Shown: positions 14,734 to 24,774 of the stretch, piece after piece
Numbering within the stretch: position 1 is the stretch's first letter
Layout: the number at the start of each line of letters is the position of its first letter
Assembly: GCF_023806085.1 (NCBI RefSeq)
Contig: NZ_JAMSLX010000001.1
Location: 371,387-435,386, forward strand
Length of the DNA stretch: 64,000 bases
Origin: Hephaestia sp. MAHUQ-44
Lineage (GTDB): Bacteria; Pseudomonadota; Alphaproteobacteria; Sphingomonadales; Sphingomonadaceae
Reading direction: 5' to 3'
The notes under the pieces: generated by a model
The model's input: only the letters and a program-made list of their open reading frames with translations
Told to the model about the DNA's origin: nothing
The model's database searches: none
Translations under genes and position numbers: made by a program

Positions 14734-15318
14734 TCAGCGGCCGACCCAATCCGCCACCTGCCCCGCGACCTGATTGGCAGCCTGATTGAGCGCGGCGCCG
14801 ACGGCACTGGCGTCAACGGTCGCAACCGGTACGCGCGCCTCGAAGCGCTGCTTTTCAACCGCGCCGTCGCTGTTGCGGATCAATGCGCCATCATAGATGA
14901 CGACCGCGTTCTGGCTCGCCGCATCGATCCCGAAATCTCGCAACTCGCCCGAAAGGCGGCTGCCAGGATCGATCCGTGATTGCGAGCCGCTGAGCACAAC
15001 GCGCCCGGTGCGCGCGGTGATCGTATCCGCCATCAGCCGCGCGAACAATTGCGCAGGCGGCTCGACCCATTGCGCGTCCTTGACATAAGCGATCGACGTC
15101 TCGCTGGTCTGAACCGGCACGCGCAGCACCGACAGTTTCTGCGGCACCGCCGGTACATTGATCAGGATCGTCGGCGCGGTGGCCGAGCTTTGCGGCTGGC
15201 CGGCCGTGACGGCCGCCTCGGTCGTCAGTGTCAGCAGCGATGGCGGCGGCTCGGCCCCGAAGCTGATGCACGCGGCGAGCGGGAGAGTCGCGAGCAGGAT
15301 GACGGGTAGCTTCAACAT
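14734..15318 (-). CDS. ABC-type transport auxiliary lipoprotein (PqiC/MlaD-partner type)
   Basis: A 194-residue lipoprotein: start MLKLPVILLATLPLAAC with lipobox L-A-A-C, then the ABC_trans_aux pattern ILINVPAVPQKLSVLRV, AQWVEPPAQLFARLMADTI and SGELRDFGIDA. Such lipoproteins work with MlaD-type proteins in phospholipid traffic across the envelope. ATG 15318 is chosen because AGGAG lies 7 nt upstream; an earlier in-frame ATG (15339) overlaps the preceding stop. It is the last gene of the operon mlaE-mlaF-mlaD-lipoprotein. Confidence 0.85.
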   Translation of the reverse strand: MLKLPVILLATLPLAACISFGAEPPPSLLTLTTEAAVTAGQPQSSATAPTILINVPAVPQKLSVLRVPVQTSETSIAYVKDAQWVEPPAQLFARLMADTITARTGRVVLSGSQSRIDPGSRLSGELRDFGIDAASQNAVVIYDGALIRNSDGAVEKQRFEARVPVATVDASAVGAALNQAANQVAGQVADWVGR

Positions 15319-15335
15319 CGGGCGGCTCCTGTAGA

Positions 15336-16301
15336 TCATTTGCCGGGCTTGTAATCAGGCAGCTTCTGCGGGCCGATCAACGACCCCGCGCCGCCCTGAT
15401 CGAGCTTCTGCGCCACCGATGAGAGCGATTCGGACATCACCCGCAGATCGTGGACGAGCTGACCGATCTCGGGCACGGTCTGCTTCGAGAACGCCTGGAG
15501 ACCCGGCCGCGCATCGCCGATCGCGGCGTTGAGCGTGTCGGTGCTGGCCTTGGCCGAGGTGATCGCGGCGTTGAGATTGACCATCGCCGGCCGCACGTCT
15601 TCCGACAACACGCCGTTGGTGGTCGCGGCGAGATCGCCGATCTTTTCGGCCGCATCGCCCGCCTGCTGGACGGCGATCCGTGTCTGCGCGAGCGTCGCGG
15701 CAATTTCGGGCGCGCGATCGGCAAGGGCATCGGTGAGCCGGTTGGTGTTGTCGAGAATACCGGCGATCGACGCCTGATTCTTGTCCGAGAGCATCTGCGT
15801 CAGCCGTTCGGTCAGCGCCGACAGCCGTTCGAGCAATTGCGGTGCCGAATTGAGCACCGCACCGAGCCCGCCGATCCGGGTCGGGATCACCGGCACGTCG
15901 AACGGGCATTGCGTAACCGCATTCTCCTTGGGGCAGGCGATCTCGGGTTGCCCCTTCTCGCCGCCATCGAGCGCCACCGTGCTGGTGCCGGTGAAGCTGC
16001 TCTGCACCGTCGCGGTGGTTCCGCGCAGGATCGGGATGTCGGGATCGAGCGCCACGCGGACACGGACGAGCTGCGGATCGGGCTTCCAGAGCGCAATCTC
16101 CTTCACCTGCCCCGCCGGCACGCCCGAATAGGCCACCGCCGATCCCTTGACGAGACCATCGACCGACTGGCGGAAGAAGATGTCATATTCTTTCTGTTCG
16201 GCACCGCTCAAACGCGCCAGCCACACGATGAAAAACGCGAGGACAAGCAGCAGGATAAGCACGACGGCCCCGACCAGGACATGGTTCGAACGCGTTTCCA
16301 T
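15336..16301 (-). CDS. MlaD family lipid-binding protein
   Basis: A 321-residue protein with one N-terminal membrane helix (LVGAVVLILLLVLAFFIVWL) and the MCE domain (about 40-120: YDIFFRQSVDGLVKGSAVAY, SGVPAGQVKEIALW). The long helical C-terminal part (about 150-310) would form the periplasmic tunnel or coiled region. It is the substrate-binding component of an Mla-type ABC system moving lipids between inner and outer membrane. ATG 16301 overlaps the stop of the ATPase gene. Confidence 0.9.
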   Translation of the reverse strand: METRSNHVLVGAVVLILLLVLAFFIVWLARLSGAEQKEYDIFFRQSVDGLVKGSAVAYSGVPAGQVKEIALWKPDPQLVRVRVALDPDIPILRGTTATVQSSFTGTSTVALDGGEKGQPEIACPKENAVTQCPFDVPVIPTRIGGLGAVLNSAPQLLERLSALTERLTQMLSDKNQASIAGILDNTNRLTDALADRAPEIAATLAQTRIAVQQAGDAAEKIGDLAATTNGVLSEDVRPAMVNLNAAITSAKASTDTLNAAIGDARPGLQAFSKQTVPEIGQLVHDLRVMSESLSSVAQKLDQGGAGSLIGPQKLPDYKPGK

Positions 16302-17113
16302 CAATCAGCCTTTGCCTCTTGCTGCGCTTTGTTGCGCTTCACCGCGGCGGTCGCGGCACGCCCGCGCGGCCCGTTGAAATATTCCTGGATCCACGGGTGA
16401 TCCAACGCGAGCAACTCGGGGATCGTGCCGGCTGCGATGACTTGCCGATCGGCGAGCACCGCCACCCGATCACAGATCGCGTACAATGTATCGAGATCAT
16501 GGGTAATCAGAAACACCGTCAGCCCGAGCGTCTTGTGCAGCGACTTGATGAGCGCATCGAACCCCGCCGCGCCGATCGGATCGAGCCCGGCGGTCGGCTC
16601 ATCGAGGAACAGAAGTTGCGGATCGAGCGCGAGCGCACGCGCAAGCCCGGCACGTTTGCGCATCCCGCCCGACAGTTCGGACGGATATTTGGGGCCGGCT
16701 TCGGCCGCAAGCCCGGTCATGATCACCTTGTAGGCGGCGATCTCGTCGAGCAGGCCCTGATCGAGATGGGGATAGAATTCGCGCAGCGGCACCTGAATGT
16801 TTTCCGCCACGGTCAGCGTCGAAAACAGCGCCCCGCCCTGGAACAACACCCCCCACCGCTTGCGCATGGCGGTCGCCTCGGCCTCATCGACGCACAGCGC
16901 ATTCTCGCCGAACACCGTGATCTCGCCTTCATCGGGGGGCTGGAGGCCGATGATCGAGCGCATCAACACCGATTTGCCGGTGCCCGAGCCGCCGACCACA
17001 CCCAAAATCTCGCCGCGGCGGACATCAAGATCAAGCCCGTCGTGGACGATCTGCGTCCCGAAGCTGTTTCGCAACCCGCGCACCCGCACAACCGCTTCCC
17101 CGCGCTCCGCCAT
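16301..17113 (-). CDS. Mla-type ABC transporter ATP-binding protein
   Basis: A 270-residue ABC ATPase. Walker A is GGSGTGKSVLMRSIIGL, the Q-loop lies in GVLFQGGALFSTLTV, the signature is LSGGMRKRAGLARAL, Walker B is LLFLDEPTAGLDP and the switch His is ITHD. The GALFSTLTVAENI segment is typical of MlaF. It overlaps both the permease stop and the MlaD start by ATGA, so the operon is tightly coupled. Confidence 0.92.
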   Translation of the reverse strand: MAERGEAVVRVRGLRNSFGTQIVHDGLDLDVRRGEILGVVGGSGTGKSVLMRSIIGLQPPDEGEITVFGENALCVDEAEATAMRKRWGVLFQGGALFSTLTVAENIQVPLREFYPHLDQGLLDEIAAYKVIMTGLAAEAGPKYPSELSGGMRKRAGLARALALDPQLLFLDEPTAGLDPIGAAGFDALIKSLHKTLGLTVFLITHDLDTLYAICDRVAVLADRQVIAAGTIPELLALDHPWIQEYFNGPRGRAATAAVKRNKAQQEAKAD

Positions 17114-18216
17114 CAGATCCACCCGATCCAGGTGAAGAACACCGCGAAAAAGGCGTCGAGCACGATCACCAGGAAGATCGCCTGCACCACCGCGCTGGTG
17201 GTGCGCGCACCGACCTGCTCGGCATCCGATTCGACGAGCATTCCTTGAAAGCAGCCCGCGATCGCGATGATCGCGCCGAACACCGGCGCCTTGACCAGCC
17301 CGACATAGAGGTCGGTGATCGGCACCACTTCGCGCAGGCGCTGGACGAAGGTGACCGGTGGAATCCCGAGCGATACCCAGCATAACAGCCCGCCGCCGAT
17401 GATCGCCACCAGCGACGCGTAAAAGCCCAGCAGCGGCATCAGGACGATCGCCGAGATCGTCCGCGGCAACACCAGCGCCTCCATCGGCGAGACGCCGATC
17501 GTGCGCATCGCATCGATTTCCTCGGTCAGCTTCATCGTGCCCAATTGCGCCGCGAACGCCGAGCCCGAGCGCCCCGCGACCATGATCGCGGTCATCAGCA
17601 CACCCAGTTCGCGCAGCGTGATCCGGCCAATCAGGTTGATCGTCAATGCCTCCGCGCCGAACTGGCGCAACTGCACCGCACCTTGCTGCGCGATCACGAT
17701 CCCGATCAGGAAGCTCATCAGCCCGATGATGCCGAGCGCCGACACGCCCACCACCTCGAACCGGTGGACCGTCGCGTTGAAGCGGAAGCGGCGCGGATCG
17801 CGCACCACGTTCCAGAAGGCGATCGTCGTTGCCCCGAGAAAACCGAGCAGGCCGTAGAGCGTCGTGACACTGACGACGACCGCATCGCCGATCTCGCCCA
17901 GTACGCGGGTGAAGGAATCGGGGGTCGCAGGCCGTGCCGCCACCGGCGTGTCCGCCGCGCTCACCTGGTCGAGCAGGTAGCGGCCATCGGCATCGAGGCC
18001 CGTGATCTCGGCCCCATGTTCGGTCGCGAAGCGGTGGACCAGCCACGCGCCGACGGTATCGATATGATCGATCCCGCTCATGTCGAGCCGATCGACGCTG
18101 CCCTCAAAGGCGTGCAACCGATCGGGCAGATCACCGATCGATGCGAGCGCGAGCGTACCGGTGAAACGGAGCGTGCCATCTCGATCGGCTCGGGTGAAAG
18201 CTGCGGGCGCGGTCAT
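17113..18216 (-). CDS. MlaE-type permease with N-terminal STAS-like domain
   Basis: A 367-residue protein. Residues ~1-95 resemble a STAS (MlaB-like) domain (LRFTGTLALASIGDLPDRL; RLDMSGIDHIDTVGAWLVHR). Residues ~110-367 are the MlaE permease: QQGAVQLRQFGAEALTINLI, RELGVLMTAIMVAGRSGSAF and EEIDAMRTIGVSPMEALVLP are family signatures, with five or six membrane helices. It forms the membrane part of the retrograde phospholipid transporter. The fusion removes the need for a separate mlaB. It is first in the operon. Confidence 0.9.
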   Translation of the reverse strand: MTAPAAFTRADRDGTLRFTGTLALASIGDLPDRLHAFEGSVDRLDMSGIDHIDTVGAWLVHRFATEHGAEITGLDADGRYLLDQVSAADTPVAARPATPDSFTRVLGEIGDAVVVSVTTLYGLLGFLGATTIAFWNVVRDPRRFRFNATVHRFEVVGVSALGIIGLMSFLIGIVIAQQGAVQLRQFGAEALTINLIGRITLRELGVLMTAIMVAGRSGSAFAAQLGTMKLTEEIDAMRTIGVSPMEALVLPRTISAIVLMPLLGFYASLVAIIGGGLLCWVSLGIPPVTFVQRLREVVPITDLYVGLVKAPVFGAIIAIAGCFQGMLVESDAEQVGARTTSAVVQAIFLVIVLDAFFAVFFTWIGWI

Positions 18217-18278
18217 CGCTGCCCCATGTGGTGCAAACAGGCTGGATCGGCAAGCCGATAGCGGCCTATGGGACCATC

Positions 18279-18953
18279 ATGCAGCGCCTCGCCATCTACG
18301 ATATGGACCGTACGATCACCCATGCCCCCACCTGGACGCCGTTCCTGTGGGGGACGATGCGGCGCCACGCGCCGTGGCGGATGACCCTGGTGCCCGCGGC
18401 GGTCGTCGCCGCGCTCGGCTATGTCGCCAAGGTGATCGATCGCGCGCGGCTCAAGCAGACGATGCAGCGCCTGCTGCTCGGCGGATCGCTCGCGCCCGAA
18501 GCGGTCGAGGCTGCGGCCGAGGCATTCGCCGAGCGTGTGACCGCGACCGGCGTATTCGCCGGCGCGCGGGAGCGGATCGCGGCGGATCGCGCCGCCGGCT
18601 ACCGGCTGGTGATGGCAACCGCATCGTATCGTTTCTACGTCAACGCCATCGCGCAGCGGCTGGGGTTCGACGACGTGATCGCGACCGAGGCGGAGATCGA
18701 CGAGACCGGGCGGCTCTATGCGAAGATGGTCGGCGACAACGTCTACGGCCCCGCCAAGCTCGCTGCGATCGAGGCCTGGCTGGCGCGCGAAGGCATCGAC
18801 CGCAAGGATTGCCACATCCGTTTCTATTCGGACCATGTTTCCGATGCGCCGGTGCTGCGCTGGGCCGACGAGCCGTTCGCGGTCAACGCCCACGGGCCGC
18901 TGCGCGCGCTCGCCCGCAAGCGCGGTTGGCCGATCGTCGACTGGGAGCGCTGA
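18279..18953 (+). CDS. HAD-IB family phosphatase
   Basis: A 224-residue HAD hydrolase of subfamily IB (SerB-like). Motif I is IYDMDRTIT near the N-terminus (DxD nucleophile and acid/base), motif II is the Ser/Thr in LVMATASYRF, and motif III-IV is SDHVSDAPVL. The cap segment between motifs I and II is helical. Substrates of this group include phosphoserine-like and glycerolipid phosphates; none can be assigned. ATG 18279 follows a short divergent gap from the Mla operon. Confidence 0.88.
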   Translation: MQRLAIYDMDRTITHAPTWTPFLWGTMRRHAPWRMTLVPAAVVAALGYVAKVIDRARLKQTMQRLLLGGSLAPEAVEAAAEAFAERVTATGVFAGARERIAADRAAGYRLVMATASYRFYVNAIAQRLGFDDVIATEAEIDETGRLYAKMVGDNVYGPAKLAAIEAWLAREGIDRKDCHIRFYSDHVSDAPVLRWADEPFAVNAHGPLRALARKRGWPIVDWER

Positions 18954-18994
18954 CGCGCGCGGCCGGCGCTGTTTCCACAGGACGCAAGCACCGC

Positions 18995-20254
18995 TCACAA
19001 CACGACATCGACCGTGTGGATGATGAGGCCGACCAGCCCGCCCACCAGCGTGCCGTTGACGCGGATATATTGGAGATCGCGCCCGACCGCATTTTCGAGC
19101 CGATCGGTGATCGTCCGCGCATCCCATCCGTGCACCGTTTCGGACACCAGCCGGACGATGCCGTCACCATAATCGGCGGCGACCCCCACCGCCGCGCGGC
19201 GCACGAAGCGGTTGATCGTCGCACGCAGCTTGTCATCGTGCTGGAGTGTTTCGCCAAGCTGGCGCAGCGCCTCGCCGAATTGCCCGGCGAGCGCATCATT
19301 GGGGTTGCGCACCAACCCGATCAGGCCGCGCCGTATCTGTTCCCATACGCTCATCCACCAGCGCTCGATCGCTGGGTTATCGAGCATCTCCGCCTTGAAA
19401 CGGAACACGCGATCGCGCATTTCGGGATCGTGCTGGAGATCGAACGCGAGTTCGCCGAGGCTGTCTTCGATCTTGAGCCGCAGCGGATGATCGGGATCGT
19501 CGGCCATCTCGCCAAGCAGCCGATCGAGCGCGTCGATGATCTTGTTGGCGATCGTCTCGTCGAGCCCGGTCCAGCGCAGGATCGATCCCGAGCGCTCGTG
19601 CACCATCGATCGGATCAGCGCCTCGTTGCGCGTCAGCAGCGCGTTCGCCCAACGGATACCGCCATCGACGAGCGGAACGTGCCGATCCTCCTTCATCGCC
19701 GCCTGAAGCGCGCGGCCGAGCGCCGGCGCGGCGTTGATCGCGCGCAGCCGCTGCGCCAGCGCGCCCTTGACCATGCCGCCCAGCCGCTCCTGATCGAGCG
19801 CTTCGAGCACGTGCGCGATCAGCCGTGAGGCACCACGCCACAACCGGCCGCGCTCGGGCGGGGCGGCGAGGAACTTGCCGATCGCCGAGGCGATGTCGAC
19901 GCGCCGCATCCGCCGCGCCACCACCGCGGGCGTCAGAAAATTGGCGCGCAGGAAAGACGCCAGCGTGGTCCCGATCCGATCCTTGTTGCGCGGCACGATC
20001 GCGGTGTGCGGGATCGGCAGCCCCAACGGATGACGGAACAAGGCGGTGACCGCGAACCAATCGGCGAGCCCGCCCACCATCGCGGCTTCGGCGAAACTCC
20101 GTAGATAGCCGAAGCCCGGATGGGCGGGTTCGAGCGCGCGCGCCATGAAGAACAGCGCGGCCATCAGCACGAGCAGCCCGGTCGCGATGATCCGCATCCG
20201 CACCAGCCCCGGCGATGCAGCATCCAACGACAAGGGGCGGGTGACAATGTTCAT
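18995..20254 (-). CDS. DUF445 membrane protein
   Basis: A 419-residue protein of the DUF445 family (YjiN-like). The N-terminus carries a hydrophobic helix (IIATGLLVLMAALFFMARAL), followed by the family signature FAEAAMVGGLADWFAVTALF and RHPLGLPIPHTAIVPRNKDR, a long helical middle, and a second C-terminal hydrophobic segment LVGGLVGLIIHTVDVVL. Function is unknown. It lies 43 nt downstream of the RND permease gene on the same strand and may be its last operon member. Confidence 0.88.
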   Translation of the reverse strand: MNIVTRPLSLDAASPGLVRMRIIATGLLVLMAALFFMARALEPAHPGFGYLRSFAEAAMVGGLADWFAVTALFRHPLGLPIPHTAIVPRNKDRIGTTLASFLRANFLTPAVVARRMRRVDIASAIGKFLAAPPERGRLWRGASRLIAHVLEALDQERLGGMVKGALAQRLRAINAAPALGRALQAAMKEDRHVPLVDGGIRWANALLTRNEALIRSMVHERSGSILRWTGLDETIANKIIDALDRLLGEMADDPDHPLRLKIEDSLGELAFDLQHDPEMRDRVFRFKAEMLDNPAIERWWMSVWEQIRRGLIGLVRNPNDALAGQFGEALRQLGETLQHDDKLRATINRFVRRAAVGVAADYGDGIVRLVSETVHGWDARTITDRLENAVGRDLQYIRVNGTLVGGLVGLIIHTVDVVL

Positions 20255-20297
20255 CACCGAAACAATCCCCGAAGGCGAGGATTGTTCAAGTGATTCG

Positions 20298-23200
20298 TCA
20301 TTCGGCCGGCTGCGGTTCCTCATCATCGCCGCGATAGCCGATCGCGCCGCGCCGCCCCGGCAGCGCGGGGCCGCCGTGATGGTCGAGCGCCGGCACATCG
20401 CCGTCGCCCGGCCGATAGGTGAGCAGGCGACGCCCGAGCTTGGGCCCGATCCAGCGCTCGACCCCGACCGCAAGGCTGAAGGTGGCGGGCACGATCAGCA
20501 GCGTCAGCAGCGTCGACAGCGCAAGCCCGCCGATCACGGTGATGCCCATCGGTGCGCGCCAGCTATTGTCGCCGGTCAGCGAGATCGCCGTCGGAATCAT
20601 GCCCGCGATCATCGCCACCGTGGTCATCACGATCGGCTGCGCGCGCTTGTGCCCGGCATCGATGATCGCGGTGAGGACGTCGACACCCTTGCTCATTTCC
20701 TCAAGCGCGAAATCGATCAGCAGGATCGAATTCTTTGCGACGATACCCAACAGCATCAACAACCCGATGAACACCGGCATCGACAGCGCATTGCCCGTCA
20801 CCATCAGCGCGAGCAGCCCGCCCAGCGGCGCCAAAAGCAGCGACCCCATGTTGACGAACGGTGGCAGGAAACGGCGATAGAGCAGCACCAGCACCGCGAA
20901 CACAAGGAAGGTGCCCGACACCACCGCGATCGCGAAATTCTTGAGCATCTCCGCCTGCCATTTGGCCTGGCCGACCTGAAGCTCATGAACGCCGAGCGGC
21001 AGCTTCTTCATCGTCGGGAGTGCGTGGATTTCCTTCATCGCCATGCTGTTGATGACGTTGGGCGCGAGATCGGCGCCGATCGTGAGTTGGCGCTGCTGAT
21101 TGAGCCGCTCGATCTTGGTCGGCCCCGCGCCGAAGCCGATATCGGCCACCACGCGAAGCGGCACCGAGCCGCCCGATTGGGTGCTTACGGGTAGGTTCTC
21201 GATCGTCGATAACCGCTCGCGCGCGCTTTCGGCGAGCGCGACACGGATCGGAATCTGACGATCCGACAGCGAGAAGCGCGCGCTGTTCTGATCGATATCG
21301 CCCAGCGTCGCGATGCGGATCGCGCTCGACATCGCCGCGGTCGTCACCCCGAGATCGGCCGCGAGATCCATCCGCGGACGAATGACGATTTCGGGGCGCT
21401 GGAGGTCACCGGTGATGCGCGGCGCGACCACGGTCTTGAGCTTCGACATCTCGTTGACGAGCTTGACCGCGGTGTCGTTGAGCAGCTTCGGATCTTCACC
21501 CCCGAGTACGATCGTCAGATCACGCCCGCTCGACCCCCAGCCGCCCTGCGACTGGAAAGTGACGCGTGCGTCGGCGATCTGGTTGAGCCTGGGCGCGAGC
21601 GCGCGCTCGAACTCGGTCGAGGTTACCGTACGATCGTCGGCAAGCTGCGCGGTAACGCGGCCCGACCCCACGAACGCACGCTGATACACCGAGGTGACGA
21701 TCTTCTGTTCACGCAGCAACGCCGCAACGCGATCGACCACGATTTTGGTCTGATCGAGCGTCGTACCGGGCACCATCTCGATGCGCACCGTGCTCGAATC
21801 GTCGTCCTGTTGGGGCTGGAACTGCATCGGCAGCATCGTGAAGCACGCGATCGTCAGCAGGAACGACGCGATCCCCATCCCGAACACCCAGACGCGGTGA
21901 TCGCGGAACCGCGCACGCAGCCGGCCGAAAAAGCCGCGTCCCGCCGCCCGCGCCTTCGCCACGCGCGAATCGAGCGACCAGCGCAGAATCGCCATATAGC
22001 CATCCATCATCCGACCTTCGCCGTGCTTGGCGTGGCCGAAGGATTTGAGGAAATAGGCAGCGATCATCGGCGTCACCAGCCGCGCGACCGCCAGACTCAT
22101 CACCACCGAGACGACGACGGTGAGGCCGAAATTCTTGAAGAACTGCCCCGCGACGCCGGGCATCAACCCCACGGGCAGGAACACCGCGACGATCGACATC
22201 GTGGTCGCGAGCACCGCCAGGCCGATCTCGTCGGCGGCGTCGATCGCGGCCTGATACGCGGTTTTGCCGCTGCGCATATGGCGGACGATATTCTCGATCT
22301 CGACGATCGCATCGTCGACCAGCACGCCCGCGACCAGACTGAGCGCGAGCAAGGTCATCTGGTTGAGGTTGAACCCCATCATCTCGATGAACCAGAAACT
22401 GGGGATCGCCGACAGGGGAATCGCGAGCGCCGAGATCAGCGTCGCGCGCCAATCGCGCAGGAACAGGAACACGACCACGACCGCGAGGAACGCGCCCTCG
22501 ACCATCGCGTCGATCGCGCTTGCATATTGCTCCTCGGCATATTTGGCGTTGTTGTAGAGCTGGTGAAACTGAACCTTGGGGTTGCGCGTCTCGAGGTCTT
22601 TGAGCTTCTCGACCGCGCCGTGATAAACGGTCACGTCCGACGAGCCCTTGGCGCGCTGGATGTCGAAACTGACGACCTGGCGGCCGTTGATCGCCGACGA
22701 CGATTTGAGCTCGGCGTAGAGATCCTTGACCTGGGCGATGTCGGCGAGCTTGATCGTCGTGCCGTTGCCGACCGCAATCTGCGTCTGGCCGAGCGTATAA
22801 GCGGTATCGGCATTGCCGAGCACGCGCACCGCCTGTTCGGACCCGGCGATTTCGGCCTTGCCGCCCGCCGCGTTCAGATTGACCTGGCGAAGTTGCTGGT
22901 TGACCCCGCTCGCGGTCAACCCGTGCGCCTGAAGCTTGACCGGATCGAGGATGACGCGAATTTCGCGGCTGACGCCGCCGTTGCGATTGACCCCGGCCAT
23001 GCCGGGCACCGAGAGCAATTCCTTGGCGACGTCGTTGTCGATATACCAGCTCAATTCCTCGATCGTCATGTCGGTGGCGATCGCGGAGAAGCTTGCAAGG
23101 TCGTTATTGGTGGTATCGACGCGGCCGATCTGCGGCTCGAGGATACCGTCGGGCAGGTCGCTCCTGATCTGCTGGACCGCGCTGCGCACGTCTTCGACCG

Positions 23201-23519
23201 CGCGATCGATCGGCGTGCCGATATCGAGCTGGATCACCGTCTGGGACTGGCCTTCGGTCACGGTCGAATTGATCTCGTCGATCCCCGGCAGGCTGCGCAC
23301 CGCCGATTCGACGCGCTGCGTGATCTGAGTCTCCATTTCGGAAGGCGCGGCGCCCGGCTGCGAGATCACGACCCAGACGATCGGGAAATCGATGTCAGGC
23401 TCGTTATTGACGTCCATCCGCATGAAGCTGACCATCCCTGCCAGCGTCAATGCGACGAACAGGACGATCGACGGAACCGGGTTCCGGATCGACCAGGCGG
23501 AGATGTTGCGGAAGTTCAT
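20298..23519 (-). CDS. RND-family efflux transporter permease (HAE-type)
   Basis: A 1073-residue inner-membrane proton/drug antiporter of the AcrB/MdtB class. It starts with the typical FRNISAWSIRNPVPSIVLFV helix and has periplasmic porter repeats (RVESAVRSLPGIDEINSTVT), TM4 with LVAGVLVDDAIVEIENIVRH carrying the paired Asp of the proton relay, and a second half with GIVAKNSILLIDFALEEMSK. The C-terminal tail of ~40 residues is Gly/Asp-rich and extra. The gene follows the adaptor gene by 12 nt. Confidence 0.93.
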   Translation of the reverse strand: MNFRNISAWSIRNPVPSIVLFVALTLAGMVSFMRMDVNNEPDIDFPIVWVVISQPGAAPSEMETQITQRVESAVRSLPGIDEINSTVTEGQSQTVIQLDIGTPIDRAVEDVRSAVQQIRSDLPDGILEPQIGRVDTTNNDLASFSAIATDMTIEELSWYIDNDVAKELLSVPGMAGVNRNGGVSREIRVILDPVKLQAHGLTASGVNQQLRQVNLNAAGGKAEIAGSEQAVRVLGNADTAYTLGQTQIAVGNGTTIKLADIAQVKDLYAELKSSSAINGRQVVSFDIQRAKGSSDVTVYHGAVEKLKDLETRNPKVQFHQLYNNAKYAEEQYASAIDAMVEGAFLAVVVVFLFLRDWRATLISALAIPLSAIPSFWFIEMMGFNLNQMTLLALSLVAGVLVDDAIVEIENIVRHMRSGKTAYQAAIDAADEIGLAVLATTMSIVAVFLPVGLMPGVAGQFFKNFGLTVVVSVVMSLAVARLVTPMIAAYFLKSFGHAKHGEGRMMDGYMAILRWSLDSRVAKARAAGRGFFGRLRARFRDHRVWVFGMGIASFLLTIACFTMLPMQFQPQQDDDSSTVRIEMVPGTTLDQTKIVVDRVAALLREQKIVTSVYQRAFVGSGRVTAQLADDRTVTSTEFERALAPRLNQIADARVTFQSQGGWGSSGRDLTIVLGGEDPKLLNDTAVKLVNEMSKLKTVVAPRITGDLQRPEIVIRPRMDLAADLGVTTAAMSSAIRIATLGDIDQNSARFSLSDRQIPIRVALAESARERLSTIENLPVSTQSGGSVPLRVVADIGFGAGPTKIERLNQQRQLTIGADLAPNVINSMAMKEIHALPTMKKLPLGVHELQVGQAKWQAEMLKNFAIAVVSGTFLVFAVLVLLYRRFLPPFVNMGSLLLAPLGGLLALMVTGNALSMPVFIGLLMLLGIVAKNSILLIDFALEEMSKGVDVLTAIIDAGHKRAQPIVMTTVAMIAGMIPTAISLTGDNSWRAPMGITVIGGLALSTLLTLLIVPATFSLAVGVERWIGPKLGRRLLTYRPGDGDVPALDHHGGPALPGRRGAIGYRGDDEEPQPAE

Positions 23520-23531
23520 GGCTTCGGCCTT

Positions 23532-24722
23532 TTAGTTCGCGCGCTTCTGGAGGACCGGCTTCACCTTGTCACCGGGGTTGAGGAAAGCGCCCGCGGAGAC
23601 GACGACACGCTCGCTGCCGTCGAGCCCCTTGGCGATCGCCACGCCCTTGTCGGACACCTCGCCCGTCGTCACGTCGCGGCGGACGACCTTGTCGTCCTTG
23701 CCGACGATATAGACGTAATTGCGTCCGCCGTCGCTCTGCACCGCCGATTCGGGAAGCAGCGGCGCCTGATTCGAGCCCGCGATGATCTGCGCCGAGGCGA
23801 ACCCGCCGGGGCGAAGCGCCGGCGCATAAGCGAGCGCGATCCGCGCAATGCCCTGACGCGTGGTCGGATCGATGACCGACGAAATCTGCCAGATCTGGCC
23901 AGTGAAATGCTGATCGGTCCCCACCGGGGTTACCGTCGCCGACACACCGGTCGACAACCGCGCGAGATCCGCTTCGGCGAGCTTCGCCTGCATTTCCATC
24001 TGGCCGCCCAGCGCGACCCGGAACAGCACGCCGCTACCCGCGCTCACGATCTGGCCGGGCTCGACGTCGCGCGTCAGCACCAGCCCCGCCGCAGGCGCGC
24101 GGATATCGAGCCTGCTGTTGCGCGCATGGGTTTCGGCAAGCGACGCCTTGGCGACGTTGACGCGGGCGACCGCGGCGTCACGCGTGGCGGTCTTGCTGTC
24201 GATATCGGCCTGCGAAATGAACCCGCGCGATACGAGTTGCCGGGCGCGATCGAGATCGGACTGGGCGAGCTTGGCATCGGCCTCGGCGACACGGACCTGC
24301 GCGGCCAGCGATGTCGCGGTCTCGGCCTGCACCGACCGATCGACCATCGCGAGCACCTGCCCCGCCTTCACCCATGTGCCGGCATCGACGAGCACGCGCG
24401 TCACGCGCCCGCCCTCACCCGCGACGCCGACCGGCATTTCACGGCGCGCAGCGATCGTGCCGGTCGCCGAAATATCGCGGACAATGGTGTCGTTGCCGGG
24501 CTGCATGACCGAGACCGTCGGAATCTGCGTGCTCGGATCGACCGCGCCGAACGGCTGGTCCACCGGTTTCGAATGGCCGAGCGCGAGATAGCCGACCACC
24601 AGCACAATCGCCGCGGCGACCACGGCGTAGACGACCCAGCGACGACGGCGCCCGCCACCCTCGCTCATATCCGGCAACGTATAGCGCTCTGCCTCGCCGA
24701 CCGCCCCCGATTCGTAGTTCAT
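23532..24722 (-). CDS. RND efflux periplasmic adaptor (membrane fusion protein)
   Basis: A 396-residue adaptor linking the RND pump to an outer-membrane channel. An N-terminal inner-membrane anchor (WVVYAVVAAAIVLVVGYLAL) is followed by the lipoyl half EGGRVTRVLVDAGTWVKAGQ, an alpha-hairpin (about 130-200) and the second lipoyl half LDIRAPAAGLVLTRDVEPGQ. ATG 24722 is used; GTG 24734 would add four residues. No outer-membrane channel gene is adjacent, so the pump must borrow one. Confidence 0.92.
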   Translation of the reverse strand: MNYESGAVGEAERYTLPDMSEGGGRRRRWVVYAVVAAAIVLVVGYLALGHSKPVDQPFGAVDPSTQIPTVSVMQPGNDTIVRDISATGTIAARREMPVGVAGEGGRVTRVLVDAGTWVKAGQVLAMVDRSVQAETATSLAAQVRVAEADAKLAQSDLDRARQLVSRGFISQADIDSKTATRDAAVARVNVAKASLAETHARNSRLDIRAPAAGLVLTRDVEPGQIVSAGSGVLFRVALGGQMEMQAKLAEADLARLSTGVSATVTPVGTDQHFTGQIWQISSVIDPTTRQGIARIALAYAPALRPGGFASAQIIAGSNQAPLLPESAVQSDGGRNYVYIVGKDDKVVRRDVTTGEVSDKGVAIAKGLDGSERVVVSAGAFLNPGDKVKPVLQKRAN

Positions 24723-24774
24723 GTGCTGTGTCACTTTCCCGTCCGGCCGTCCTGCCGTTTCTGTGGAGGGGTGT

